Shown one piece after another: positions 27,428 through 37,004 of a stretch of DNA of 64,000 bases. This stretch comes from Coraliomargarita sp. (GTDB lineage Bacteria > Verrucomicrobiota > Verrucomicrobiia > Opitutales > UBA953), in assembly GCA_024638885.1 (NCBI GenBank), contig JAHEJL010000001.1, positions 335,001 to 399,000 on the forward strand. Reading direction: 5' to 3'. The translations under genes were made by a program, and so were the position numbers. How positions within the stretch are numbered: position 1 is the first letter of the stretch; each line of letters begins with the position of its first letter. The notes under the pieces were generated by a model. The model saw only the letters and a list, made by a program, of their open reading frames with translations. It was not told where the DNA came from and ran no database searches.

Positions 27428-27934
27428 TTACTTGGCGGCGCCGGCGGAGACGAAGACGGCGGCGGGGCGGAGCACGCGGTCATGGAGGAGCCAGCCCGAG
27501 CGGGCGACGCGGAGGACGGTGCCCTCGGCGACGTCGGCGCTCGGCTCGGAACCGACCGCCTCGTGGCGGGAAGGATCGAAAGGCTGGCCGACCGGATTGA
27601 CCTCGACGAGGCCCTGCGCGGAGAGGATCGAACGGAGCTGGCCGACCGCCATGCGGAAGCCTTCGGCGACGGCGCGTCCGTCGGTCTGCTTGGCGGCGGA
27701 CTCCAGGCCGAGGTTGAGGGAGTCGAGCGCGGGGAGCAGGTCCTCGAGCAGGCCGGAGGTGGCGAACTTGCGCAGCTCCTCGCGTTCGCGGACATGGCGG
27801 CGCTGCTGGTTCTGCTGGTCCGCGTTGCTGCGGAGCACCGTGTCCTTGAGGCGCGCGATTTCGCCTTCGAGCTCGGCGAGGCGGGTGGCCGCGTCGGGCT
27901 GGGTCGGTTCGGAAGAGGGAGTCGGTTCGGTCAT
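27428..27934 (-). CDS. grpE: Nucleotide exchange factor GrpE
   Basis: Coiled coil N-term; …DPSRHEAVGSEPSADVAEGTVLRVARSGWLLHDRVLRPAAVFVSAG. Confidence 0.92.
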   Translation of the reverse strand: MTEPTPSSEPTQPDAATRLAELEGEIARLKDTVLRSNADQQNQQRRHVREREELRKFATSGLLEDLLPALDSLNLGLESAAKQTDGRAVAEGFRMAVGQLRSILSAQGLVEVNPVGQPFDPSRHEAVGSEPSADVAEGTVLRVARSGWLLHDRVLRPAAVFVSAGAAK

Positions 27935-27943
27935 GAGAGGGGT

Positions 27944-28720
27944 TTATTTTTCGCCGAGAAGTTTCTCGGTCACGGAGCGGCGGACGCGTTCGCGGGCGAG
28001 GTCCATCAGGAGTTCGGGCTGGCGGACGGCGGCGGTCTGCACGGCCTGCGTGCCCATCGGGCGGGAGACTTTCTCGTCGAAGTTGCGTTCGGTGATGTCG
28101 CGGGCTTCGAAAGCGAAGCCGAAATTCTGGTCGACGACCACCTTGCGCTCGGGCGTGCCGTCGCCGGAGATCACCGTGATGCGGTCGACGCGCACTCGCA
28201 GGCGCTTGATGAGGAACGCCTGCTTCGGGGCGGGCGACTGCGGCGCCGGGGACGTGGCGGGACCGGAGGAAGCGGCCGAGGCCTTGAGGCCGTTGAAGAT
28301 GTCCTTGGCGTTGTTGTCGGCGAGGAAGTCGGCCTTCCCGACGATCGTCAGGTGTTCGACGTCGAGCTCGACCTCGTTGACGACCTGGCTGCCGCCTTCG
28401 AAGAACGTCAGCGGCTCGAGGTCGATGACCAGGCGACGGATCTTGAGGAAGTCGTGTTCGGTCCAGCGCGACGGGTTGGTGATCGTGAGGCCCGCGAAGG
28501 ACAGCCGGCCGGCGAAGAGGTTCGTGTCGTTGGTCTCGACCGCGAGGTGCGCGCCGGACTTCGTGGCCAGGGAGGAATCCAGCACCTTCGGGGAGAACCG
28601 GCCGAGGGCCCAGATGCCCAGGAGACCGACCAGCACCAGGAAGAGCGCGATCCCGCTCAGCACGGTCAGGAGCTTGCGCAGGGCGGAGCCAAGGCGGGAG
28701 CTGGTGGGCGGGACGGACAT
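27944..28720 (-). CDS. AsmA-like membrane-anchored protein
   Basis: N-terminal TM then repeating NEVELDVEHLTIVGKADFLADNN…RLRVRVDRITV pattern. Confidence 0.6.
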   Translation of the reverse strand: MSVPPTSSRLGSALRKLLTVLSGIALFLVLVGLLGIWALGRFSPKVLDSSLATKSGAHLAVETNDTNLFAGRLSFAGLTITNPSRWTEHDFLKIRRLVIDLEPLTFFEGGSQVVNEVELDVEHLTIVGKADFLADNNAKDIFNGLKASAASSGPATSPAPQSPAPKQAFLIKRLRVRVDRITVISGDGTPERKVVVDQNFGFAFEARDITERNFDEKVSRPMGTQAVQTAAVRQPELLMDLARERVRRSVTEKLLGEK

Positions 28721-28820
28721 CGAGGGACGCGGATTTCGAGCAGTAGCCGTGCCACCCGAGAGGGTCAACGGCGGAGGCAAATCGTGGGTTTTATGGGCTT
28801 TTTCGAGGGTTACGGGCAAG

Positions 28821-28852
28821 AAAAAGACCCGCTGCGGTGGGCAAGCGGGTCC
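28821..28852 (-). terminator. Intrinsic terminator for lipoprotein gene
   Basis: GACCCGCT…AGCGGGTC with T5 on - strand. Confidence 0.8.
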
Positions 28853-28888
28853 TTCTGTCTCGCGGGCTGTCACGCCCGCCGGGAGGCC

Positions 28889-29260
28889 TTACTGAGCGAG
28901 GACGGCGAGACCGAGGCTGTCGCCGACGGAGACGTCGGGGACGACGGCCTGACCGGCGACGATGCTGACGACGGCGGACTTGTCGTCGGCCTTGATGATT
29001 TCGACCACGAAGGCCTTGCCGCCCTTGGTGAGCTGGAGGCGGGCGCCGGGGTCACGCTTCTCGATGGCCGAGAGCTCGATCAGGGAATACTCGGGGCGCA
29101 CCGAGCGGACGGTGGCGTGGGAGTTGTCCGCGGTGGCGATGACGTCCTTTTCCCAGGAGAAACGGACGGCGGAGCCGGCGGCGGCGGAACCGGAAGAGGA
29201 GGTCGACTTGCAACCCACGAAGGTAGCGGCGAGGGCGAGGAGGAGCAGGGAGCGCAGCAT
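28889..29260 (-). CDS. Putative lipoprotein
   Basis: MLRSLLLLALAATFVGC lipobox; SH3-like repeat content. Confidence 0.75.
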   Translation of the reverse strand: MLRSLLLLALAATFVGCKSTSSSGSAAAGSAVRFSWEKDVIATADNSHATVRSVRPEYSLIELSAIEKRDPGARLQLTKGGKAFVVEIIKADDKSAVVSIVAGQAVVPDVSVGDSLGLAVLAQ

Positions 29261-29354
29261 AGGATTGGGGTCAAAAAGGGTCATTTCACGGGGGTTCCCC
29301 GTCAACCCCTTAATGCTTGCGGAGGGGCCTATGGTGGGCTTCCTCAATGGTCCA

Positions 29355-30239
29355 ATGAGTCAGGAAGCCGCCAAATTGATGCTCGGTCTGCCCAAGGGCA
29401 GTCTGGAAGAGGCCACTCTCCAGCTGTTCGCCCGGGCCGGGTTCCCCGTCGCCAAGAGCAGCCGCTCTTACCGCCCCTCTTTCGACGATCCCGCCCTCGA
29501 CGGTCGCTTCATCCGCGCCCAGGAAGTGGCCCGCTACGTCGAGCATGGCTTCTTCGATTGCGGCCTCACCGGCCAGGACTGGGTCCAGGAGAACAACGCC
29601 GACGTCGTCCAGGTCTGCGAGCTGATCTACAGCCGCGCCTCCGCCCAGAAGTCCCGCTGGGTCCTCTGCGTGCCCGAAGCCTCTCCCGTCAAGACCGCCA
29701 AGGACCTCGCCGGCAAGCGCGTGGCCACCGAGCTCGTCGAGACCACCCGCCGCTGGTTCAAGTCGCAGGGCGTCGAATGCGAAGTCGAATTCTCCTGGGG
29801 CGCCACCGAGGTGAAGGTCCCCGAGCTCGCCGACGCCATCGTCGACATCACCGAGACCGGCTCCTCCATCAAGGCCAACAAGCTGCGCATCGTCGCCCAG
29901 CTGATGGAGACCACCACCGTCCTCGTCGCGAACAAGGCCGCCTGGGCCAATCCCGCCAAGCGCGCCAAGATCGAGCAGATCGTCCTCATGCTGCAGGGCG
30001 CCCTCGCCGCGCAGCACATGGTCGGCCTCAAGTTCAACCTCCCGAAGGCCAAGCTCGAACAGGTGGCCGCCGCCCTGCCCGCCCTGCGTAATCCGACGGT
30101 CTCCCCGCTCAGCAACGCCGAGTGGATCGCCGTCGAGACCATCATCGACGCCCGCCAGGCGCGCGAGTTCATCCCGACCCTCAAGGCCGCCGGCGCCGAG
30201 GGCATCGTGGAGTACCCCATCAACAAGCTCGTCTACTGA
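29355..30239 (+). CDS. hisG: ATP phosphoribosyltransferase (long form)
   Basis: MLGLPKGSLEEATLQLFARAGF, DITETGSSIKAN, C-terminal regulatory domain; ATG at 29331 also possible. Confidence 0.93.
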   Translation: MSQEAAKLMLGLPKGSLEEATLQLFARAGFPVAKSSRSYRPSFDDPALDGRFIRAQEVARYVEHGFFDCGLTGQDWVQENNADVVQVCELIYSRASAQKSRWVLCVPEASPVKTAKDLAGKRVATELVETTRRWFKSQGVECEVEFSWGATEVKVPELADAIVDITETGSSIKANKLRIVAQLMETTTVLVANKAAWANPAKRAKIEQIVLMLQGALAAQHMVGLKFNLPKAKLEQVAAALPALRNPTVSPLSNAEWIAVETIIDARQAREFIPTLKAAGAEGIVEYPINKLVY

Positions 30240-30250
30240 CGACCCCTGCC

Positions 30251-31120
30251 ATGGCTGACTCCGTCCGCGTCGGTCTCGTCCAGCTCACCGCCGAGGACAC
30301 TCCGGCGGCGAACGTGCGCAAGACCCTGCCCCGCATCGAAGAAGCGGCGGCCAAGGGCGCCAAGATCATCGGCCTGCAGGAGATGTTCACGACGAAGTAT
30401 TTCTGCGTCACCCAGGACCCGAAGAACTTCGACTTCGCCGAACCGATCGAGACCGGCCCTTCCGTGACCGAGCTCGCCAAGGCCGCGAAGCGCCTCGGCG
30501 TCGTCATCGTCGCCCCGCTCTTCGAAGCGCGCGGCAGCGAAGTCTACCACAACACCGCGGCCGTCATCGACGCCGACGGCACCGTGCTCGGCAAGTATCG
30601 CAAGATGCACATCCCGCAGGACCCGGGTTTCGAGGAGAAGTTCTACTTCACCCCGGGCGACCTCGGCTTCCGCACCTGGAAGACCGCGCACGGCGACATC
30701 GGCGTGCTCATCTGCTGGGACCAGTGGTACCCCGAAGCCGCGCGCCTCACCGCGCTCGGCGGCGCGCAGATCCTCTTCTACCCGACCGCGATCGGCTGGC
30801 TGCCCGAAGAGAAGGCCGCCCTCGGCCGCGCGCAGCACAACGCCTGGGAGGCCGTCCAGCGCGGCCACGGCGTCGCCAACGGCTGCTACGTCGCCGCGAC
30901 CAACCGCGTCGGCACCGAAGGCCGCACCCAGTTCTGGGGCCAGAGCTTCGTCTCGGACCCGTACGGCGAGATCGTCGCCCGCGCGTCCGTCGACCACGAG
31001 GAAGTGCTCCTCGCCGATTGCGACCTGGTGAAGCAGCGCGAATTCCGCCGCATCTGGCCGTTCTTCCGCGACCGCCGCATCGACGCCTACGGCGACATCA
31101 CGCGCCGTCTGCGCGACTGA
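30251..31120 (+). CDS. aguB: N-carbamoylputrescine amidase (nitrilase superfamily)
   Basis: GLQEMFTTKYFC, KYRKMHIPQDPGFEEKFYFTPGDLGF, VLICWDQWYPEAARL. Confidence 0.93.
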   Translation: MADSVRVGLVQLTAEDTPAANVRKTLPRIEEAAAKGAKIIGLQEMFTTKYFCVTQDPKNFDFAEPIETGPSVTELAKAAKRLGVVIVAPLFEARGSEVYHNTAAVIDADGTVLGKYRKMHIPQDPGFEEKFYFTPGDLGFRTWKTAHGDIGVLICWDQWYPEAARLTALGGAQILFYPTAIGWLPEEKAALGRAQHNAWEAVQRGHGVANGCYVAATNRVGTEGRTQFWGQSFVSDPYGEIVARASVDHEEVLLADCDLVKQREFRRIWPFFRDRRIDAYGDITRRLRD

Positions 31121-31128
31121 CCTTCCGC

Positions 31129-32154
31129 ATGTCCACGCCTCGCTCCCTCGGATTCCGCATGCCCGCGGAATGGGAACCCCAGTCCGCCACGTGGCTCTCG
31201 TGGCCGTCGAACACCGCGCTCTGGCCCGGACACTACGGGCTCATCCCGGCGAAGTTCGCCGAGTTCGCCGCCGCGATCTCCCGCTTCCAGCCGGTGAAGA
31301 TCAACGCCGCCGGCAAGCTGCGCGCCGAAGCCGAGCGTGAGCTCAAGGCCGCCAAGGCCGACCTCTCCGTCATCGAACTGACCGACATCGCCACCGACGA
31401 CGTCTGGTGCCGCGACCACGGCCCGATCTTCGTGAAGAACGACCGGACCAAGGAGCTCGCGCTCACCGACTGGGAATTCCACGGCTGGGGCGGCAAGTTC
31501 GAGGCGTCGCTCGACAACCAGGTCCCCGGCAAGGTCGCCGCGAAGCTCGGCGTGCGGAAATTCAGCTACCCGTTCGAACTCGAAGGCGGCGGCATCGAAG
31601 TCTCCGGCGACGGCCTGCTCCTCACCACCGAGGCCGTGCAGAACAATCCGAACCGCGCCGAAGGCCGCGACGACGCCGCGTTCCACGCCGCGATCCGCGA
31701 CGGCCTCGCGATCGACGAGCTCCTCTGGATCGGCGAAGGCCTGGCCAACGACGACACCGACGGCCACATCGACAACCTCGCGCGCTTCATCGCCCCGCGC
31801 ACGATCCTCGCCGTGAGCGAAGCCGACAAGGCCTCGCCGAACTACGCGCCGATGCAGGAGAACCTGCGCCGCCTGCGCGAGATGCGCCCGCGCGGCCAGC
31901 GCCTCGACATCCTCGAGCTACCGCTGCCCAAGCCCATCCGCCTCGCCGGCCGCGACCTGCCCCCGAGCCACGCCAACTTCCTCATCGTCAACGACGGGGT
32001 CCTCGTGCCGCTCTACGGCCAGGACTCCGACCAGGTGGCCATGGGCATCATCGGCGACTGCTTCCCGGGACGGAAGATCGTCGGGATCGACTGCCGCGTG
32101 CTGCTCATCGAAGGCGGCGCGCTGCACTGCCTCAGCCAGCAGCAGCCGGCCTGA
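31129..32154 (+). CDS. aguA: Agmatine deiminase
   Basis: FRMPAEWEPQSATWLSWP, WCRDHGPIFVK, EGGGIEVSGDGLLLTTE, DTDGHIDNLARF. Confidence 0.94.
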   Translation: MSTPRSLGFRMPAEWEPQSATWLSWPSNTALWPGHYGLIPAKFAEFAAAISRFQPVKINAAGKLRAEAERELKAAKADLSVIELTDIATDDVWCRDHGPIFVKNDRTKELALTDWEFHGWGGKFEASLDNQVPGKVAAKLGVRKFSYPFELEGGGIEVSGDGLLLTTEAVQNNPNRAEGRDDAAFHAAIRDGLAIDELLWIGEGLANDDTDGHIDNLARFIAPRTILAVSEADKASPNYAPMQENLRRLREMRPRGQRLDILELPLPKPIRLAGRDLPPSHANFLIVNDGVLVPLYGQDSDQVAMGIIGDCFPGRKIVGIDCRVLLIEGGALHCLSQQQPA

Positions 32155-32172
32155 ACGCGGCGGAGCCGCGAG

Positions 32173-32348
32173 GGGGCACGTGGGCAAGTTGACACGTGGG
32201 CAAGGGAAGCCGGCCGCCGCAGGGCGGCCAAAGGTAGGGGCGTGGCTTCGCCGCGCCCTCCTTCTTCGAGGTGCACGATGAATCGTGCCCCTACCAGGGT
32301 TCGCCCTGCGGCGAACAAGGCGCAGCCGTCAACGGGTCAACCTGCCTC
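32173..32348. repeat. Four-hairpin element (array B) flanked on both sides by degenerate 8-bp repeats in inverted orientation
   Basis: 8-mers GGGGCACG/TGGGCAAG/TTGACACG/TGGGCAAG (32173-32204); hairpins 32212-32229, 32238-32258, 32273-32288, 32299-32316; right side GCCGTCAA/CGGGTCAA (32325-32340). Confidence 0.9.
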
Positions 32349-32350
32349 GC

Positions 32351-32500
32351 TCACTTCTTCGGCTTCAGCTTCGCCGAGCAACCGCAGTCGCCGGCGCAAC
32401 CACCTTCCTTGCGGCGGCGGGCGGCGGCCATCCAACGACGGGCGAGCCAGCCGACGGCGACGCCGACGATGGCTCCGACGATGACGGCCTCGAGGTTCAT
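32351..32500 (-). CDS. FeoB-associated Cys-rich membrane protein
   Basis: 49 aa, one TM, GGCAGDCGCSAKLK; overlaps feoB stop by 4 bp. Confidence 0.85.
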   Translation of the reverse strand: MNLEAVIVGAIVGVAVGWLARRWMAAARRRKEGGCAGDCGCSAKLKPKK

Positions 32501-34650
32501 CCGATTCGGCTGACGACCTGGTAGACGGCCGTGGCGGCGAGCCACGCGAGCGTGGTCATGTAGAGGAAGGAGCCGGCGGCCCACTTCCAGCCGCCGGTCT
32601 CCTGTGCGAGCGTCGCGATCGTCGGACCACACTGCGAGCAGAGGGCGAAGAAGACCATCAGCGCGAGGACCGCGGCGAGGGAGAAGATCGGGCGGCCGGC
32701 GCGCGGCCCCTCGGACCACTTCGCGTCCTGCATCGCCTGGCGCAGGTGTTGGCTGTCGGCCTCGGCGCCTTCGCCGACGGAGTAGGTCACGCCAAGCGTC
32801 GAGACGATGACTTCGCGGGCCGGGAAGCTCGCGAGCACGCCGACGGTGATCTTCCAGTCGAAGCCGCAGGGATCGAAGACCGGCTGCACGGCCTTGCCGA
32901 AGCGTCCCATGTACGACTGCTCGATGTAGGCGGCCTGGACCTTGGCCTTCACGACCTCCGCGGAGGCGGTCGGGTGCGCAGCCTTGATGCGTTCGGCGAC
33001 GGCCGCGTCGCGCGGGAAATACGAAAGCGCCCAGACGATGATGCTGATGGCGAAGATGACCGTGCCGGCCTTGGAGACGAACTCCGCGGCGTTCTGCCAC
33101 ATCCGCCAGAGGACGTCGCGCGGTTTGGGCATCTGGTAGCGCGGGAGCTCCAGCACGAACGGCTGGGGCTTCACCTTGAGGATGAGACGGGTCAGCACGA
33201 AGGCCGTCGGGACGGCGAAGACGAGGCCGACGCAGTGCATCGCGACCATGACGACCGACTCCCAGCCCGGACCGTAGAGCGGCCCGATGAAGGCCGCGCA
33301 CATCAGGGCGTAGATCGGGAAGCGCGCCGAGCAGCTCATGAACGGGACCACGAAGGCCGTCGCGAGACGGGCCTTGGGGTCTTCGATCGTACGCGTGGAA
33401 AGGAGGCTGGGGATCGCGCAGGCGAAGCCGGAGAGCATCGGCACGAAGCTCTTGCCGTTCAGGCCGCACCAGCTAAAGAGGCGGTCCATGATGAACGCGG
33501 CGCGCGCCATGTAGCCGCTGTCTTCCAGGATGCCGATGAAGAGGAACAAGATGAGGATCTGCGGCAGGAAGACCAGGAAGGCGCCGACCCCGCCGACGAT
33601 GCCGTCGGCCAGGAGGCTCTGCAGCATCGGGTAGGCGTCGAGCGGCGGCGCGATGACGGTCTTGGTCCAATCGACGCCGGACTGGATCCAGCCCATCGGG
33701 AACTTCGCGAGCCAGAAGACGGAGGCGAAGAACCCGAGCATGATGCCCAGGAAAAGGAGCGGTCCGAGGAGACGGTGCAGCAGGAGCCGGTCGACGGCGG
33801 CGGTGCGACTCGCCTTGCCCGAACCTTCGGTCACGACGCCTTCGAGCGCGACGCGCAGCTGGGCGTAATGCACGAGCGGTTCGGCGGCCATCGGGTTGTA
33901 GCCGGAATTGCGGACGCGGTCGCGCGCGGAGCGCAGCGTCTTGTCGCGCTGGGCGGAAGTCCAACCGAGGCGGTCGGCCGTCGTCGGCGCGGTGTCGAAG
34001 AGCAGGCGCTGCGCGTCCGCGGCGGTCACCGTCTTGCCGGTGTCGGCCGTGGCGGCCGCGGCGACGTCGGCCAGCGCGGCGGAGATGTCGGCCGGCCAGA
34101 CGACGCGCTTCATCGTGGCGCGCTGGGCGAGCGAGCGGGCGATCGCGCGACGGACCTCGAGGATGCCTTCGCCCTTCCAGGCGGAAGTCAGGACGACGGG
34201 CACGCCGCCGAGCCGACGCGAGAGCAGGTCGGCGTCGATGCGAAGCCCTTGCTCCTTGGCGACGTCGGCCTGATTGAGCACGAGCACCACCGGACGGCCG
34301 AGCTCGGCGACCTGGGAGGCGAGGAAGAGATTGCGGAGGAGGTTGGTCGCGTCGGCGACGAGCACCACCGCGTCGGGCGTACGGTCACCGGCGATGTTGC
34401 CCGACAAAGCGTCGATCACGACCTGCTCGTCAGGCGAGGCCGCGGCGAGCGAGTAGAGGCCAGGAAGATCGACGAGCTCGACCTTCTGGCCGTCGCCGAG
34501 GTCGCAGGTGCCGGACTTGCGGGCGACCGTGACGCCGGGGTAATTGCCGACACGCTGACGCAGGCCGGTCAGGGCGTTGAAGAGGGTCGACTTGCCGGTG
34601 TTGGGATTCCCGACGAGCGCGACCAGGAGGCCTGCATCGGGAGTGCTCAC
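32497..34650 (-). CDS. feoB: Ferrous iron transporter B
   Basis: GNPNTGKSTLFNALTGLRQRVGNYPGVTVARKSG G-domain and Gate/Core TM regions. Confidence 0.97.
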   Translation of the reverse strand: MSTPDAGLLVALVGNPNTGKSTLFNALTGLRQRVGNYPGVTVARKSGTCDLGDGQKVELVDLPGLYSLAAASPDEQVVIDALSGNIAGDRTPDAVVLVADATNLLRNLFLASQVAELGRPVVLVLNQADVAKEQGLRIDADLLSRRLGGVPVVLTSAWKGEGILEVRRAIARSLAQRATMKRVVWPADISAALADVAAAATADTGKTVTAADAQRLLFDTAPTTADRLGWTSAQRDKTLRSARDRVRNSGYNPMAAEPLVHYAQLRVALEGVVTEGSGKASRTAAVDRLLLHRLLGPLLFLGIMLGFFASVFWLAKFPMGWIQSGVDWTKTVIAPPLDAYPMLQSLLADGIVGGVGAFLVFLPQILILFLFIGILEDSGYMARAAFIMDRLFSWCGLNGKSFVPMLSGFACAIPSLLSTRTIEDPKARLATAFVVPFMSCSARFPIYALMCAAFIGPLYGPGWESVVMVAMHCVGLVFAVPTAFVLTRLILKVKPQPFVLELPRYQMPKPRDVLWRMWQNAAEFVSKAGTVIFAISIIVWALSYFPRDAAVAERIKAAHPTASAEVVKAKVQAAYIEQSYMGRFGKAVQPVFDPCGFDWKITVGVLASFPAREVIVSTLGVTYSVGEGAEADSQHLRQAMQDAKWSEGPRAGRPIFSLAAVLALMVFFALCSQCGPTIATLAQETGGWKWAAGSFLYMTTLAWLAATAVYQVVSRIG

Positions 34651-34907
34651 GGCTGGCGCGGTCGCTGGATGGGACAGTCGGCGGAGACGTCGACGATCAG
34701 GTTCTCGGCTTCGGCGAGGCGCAGGCTGACGACCTGGCCGCCGAATTCGATGGCGAGCGGATCGCCAAGCGGGGCCTTGCGGACGAGCTTAAGGACCATC
34801 CCGGGGAGCAAACCCAGCGCCATCAGACGCTGATCCACTCCTCGCTCAGGGTTGAGCGAAGCCAGCTTCCCGAATTGGCCGGGCAGGAGTTGGGATAGCG
34901 GGGTCAC
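34647..34907 (-). CDS. feoA: FeoA family protein
   Basis: SH3-like 86 aa; GTG start (M/VTPLSQLLPGQFGKLASL); ATGA-type coupling to feoB. Confidence 0.9.
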   Translation of the reverse strand: MTPLSQLLPGQFGKLASLNPERGVDQRLMALGLLPGMVLKLVRKAPLGDPLAIEFGGQVVSLRLAEAENLIVDVSADCPIQRPRQP

Positions 34908-34913
34908 GCTAAT

Positions 34914-34928
34914 TGAGATTGAGTCTCA
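34914..34928. promoter_or_regulatory. Fur-box-like 7-1-7 palindrome TGAGATTgAGTCTCA
   Basis: Close to TGAGAAT-n-ATTCTCA (2 mismatches), lies 6 bp from the feoA GTG. Confidence 0.65.
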
Positions 34929-34956
34929 AAAGTAGCCCTTCGGACCCCTTTGTCAA
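34929..34956 (-). promoter_or_regulatory. Candidate sigma70-type promoter of feoAB
   Basis: - strand TTGACA (34956-34951), 16-bp spacer, TACTTT (34934-34929). Confidence 0.5.
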
Positions 34957-35029
34957 CGCCGACCCTTCGATTCCGTCGGATTGCATTCCCGGCTCCCCCT
35001 CCCTTGTTCCGGGGCTTATAACCCCTCCG

Positions 35030-36544
35030 ATGCACGAGCTGACCCCCGACGTCGAATCGCCCGCCAGGCACACCGAGCGGGACCATGGGGGTATCGCCGG
35101 CCACCCCCGGGGCCTGAGCATGCTCTTCTACGCCGAGATGTGGGAGCGCTTCTCCTACTACGGCATGCGGGCGATCCTCCTGCTCTTCATGATCGCCCCC
35201 CTCGCCATGGGCGGGATGGGGATGGACCAGAAGTTCGCGGCGCAGATCTACGGGAACTACACCATGGCGAGCTACATGGTGTGCATCCTCGGAGGGTACC
35301 TCGCGGACAACTTCATCGGCGCGCGCCGGGCGGTCCTCGTCGGCGGACTCATCATCACCGCCGGCCACTACGCCCTCGCGTTCAACACCACCCCGACGTT
35401 CTACGCCGGCCTCATCCTCGTCGCGCTCGGCACGGGACTGCTCAAGCCGAGCATCAGCACGCTCGTCGGCGGACTCTACTCGCATGGCGACACGCGGCGC
35501 GACGCCGGCTTCTCGCTCTTCTACATGGGCATCAACCTCGGCGCGTTCGCGGCGCCGCTGGTGGTCGGCTGGCTCGCCCAAGGCGAACAGTTCAAGGCCT
35601 TGCTTGCCGGCTGGGGCTTCGATCCCGCGCACAGCTGGCACTGGGGCTTCGGCGCGGCCGGCGTCGGCATGACGTTCGGCATGATCGTCTACCTCCGTCA
35701 CTGGCATTGGCTGTCGCATGTCGGCCAGGCGCCCGACGCCAGCATCCCGCGTCCGTGGGGACGGCTGACGTTGGTCGCGCTCGGCACCGTCGGGCTCCTC
35801 GCCCTGATGATCGCGTCGGACTACTTCTTCTGGATCAACCCGCTCGTCTACGCGCTGCCGATCGTCGGCATCATCTGGTTCGGCGTGGTGCGGAAGGACG
35901 AGGATAGCCGGCGTATCGCGGCGATCCTGGTCTTCTTCGTGTGCGCGATCCTCTTCTGGGCCGTCTTCGAACAGGCCGGCTCCTCGCTGACGCTGTTCGC
36001 GGACGACCTCACGCGCAACGAGCTCCTCGGCTTCGCCTTCCCGTCGTCGTGGTTCCAGTCGGTGAACTCGCTCTTCATCCTGGCGCTCGCGCCATTGTTC
36101 GCGTGGCTCTGGGTGCGCCTGCGCGAGAAGCAGCCGTCGATCCCGATGAAGTTCGTCTGGGGCTTGGTCTTCCTCGGACTCTCGTTCGCCTTGCTCGTCC
36201 CGGCCGCCCAGCTCACCGCCGCCGGCAAGGTCAGCCCGTGGTGGCTGATCGCGGTCTACCTATTGCAGACCATCGGCGAACTCTGCCTGAGCCCCGTCGG
36301 CCTGAGCGCGATGACCAAGCTCGCGCCCGCGAAGCTCACCGGCCTCGTGATGGGCATCTGGTTCCTCGGCACCGCGCTCGGCAACAAGCTGGCCGGCGTC
36401 GTCGCCGGCGAGTTCAACGGCAAGGACCCGCAGGCCCTCGCCCACTTCTTCTGGCAGCAGGCGCTGCTCGTCGGCGGCATGACCGTGCTGCTGCTCGTGC
36501 TCGTGCCGTGGGTGCGCAGGCTGACCGGCGAGTCGGCCCGCTGA
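35030..36544 (+). CDS. POT/PTR-family peptide MFS transporter
   Basis: FYAEMWERFSYYGMRAILLLF, GGYLADNFIGARRAVLVGG, FSLFYMGINLGAF. Confidence 0.95.
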   Translation: MHELTPDVESPARHTERDHGGIAGHPRGLSMLFYAEMWERFSYYGMRAILLLFMIAPLAMGGMGMDQKFAAQIYGNYTMASYMVCILGGYLADNFIGARRAVLVGGLIITAGHYALAFNTTPTFYAGLILVALGTGLLKPSISTLVGGLYSHGDTRRDAGFSLFYMGINLGAFAAPLVVGWLAQGEQFKALLAGWGFDPAHSWHWGFGAAGVGMTFGMIVYLRHWHWLSHVGQAPDASIPRPWGRLTLVALGTVGLLALMIASDYFFWINPLVYALPIVGIIWFGVVRKDEDSRRIAAILVFFVCAILFWAVFEQAGSSLTLFADDLTRNELLGFAFPSSWFQSVNSLFILALAPLFAWLWVRLREKQPSIPMKFVWGLVFLGLSFALLVPAAQLTAAGKVSPWWLIAVYLLQTIGELCLSPVGLSAMTKLAPAKLTGLVMGIWFLGTALGNKLAGVVAGEFNGKDPQALAHFFWQQALLVGGMTVLLLVLVPWVRRLTGESAR

Positions 36545-36545
36545 G

Positions 36546-37001
36546 ATGGACGACGCGGTCGCGAAAACCAATGCGCGCTGGAAGAAGGGCCTGCTGGTCT
36601 TCTTCGTAGCTTCTCTCTGGCTGTTCTATTTCACGACGGCCGTGTGGTTCGCGGTGGAGAGCAAGCCGACCGAAGCCGTCGTGCTGAAACGGGTGGAGCG
36701 ATCCATCCTCCGCAAGGGAAGCTGGGCGCAGCTGGAGGTCGCTTATACCGATGCCGACGGCAAGCCCGCGCTCGCGACGATCCATTGGCACGTCACCCCG
36801 CCGCCGCCGGGCGTGAAAATCCCGATCTGGCGAGCCGACCGCGGGCTGACCAAGGCAGGGCCCGCGAGCCTCGCGGAAACCTTCTTCATCGAGACCCTGT
36901 TCGGGTATGTCGCCCTTGCGATGGGCATGATACTGCTCGTCGCCTTCGGCTTTGCCAAATGGAAGGACCCGTTGCGGAAGCGACTGCAGCGAAAGCCCTG
37001 A
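36546..37001 (+). CDS. DUF3592-like membrane protein
   Basis: Two TM segments around a β-rich domain. Confidence 0.55.
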   Translation: MDDAVAKTNARWKKGLLVFFVASLWLFYFTTAVWFAVESKPTEAVVLKRVERSILRKGSWAQLEVAYTDADGKPALATIHWHVTPPPPGVKIPIWRADRGLTKAGPASLAETFFIETLFGYVALAMGMILLVAFGFAKWKDPLRKRLQRKP

Positions 37002-37004
37002 GAC

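Noticed and set aside
25145-30091. 1648-aa + strand ORF
   Set aside because: Antisense to birA, nadC, dnaJ, grpE and others; low-complexity translation typical of a stop-free shadow frame in high-GC DNA.
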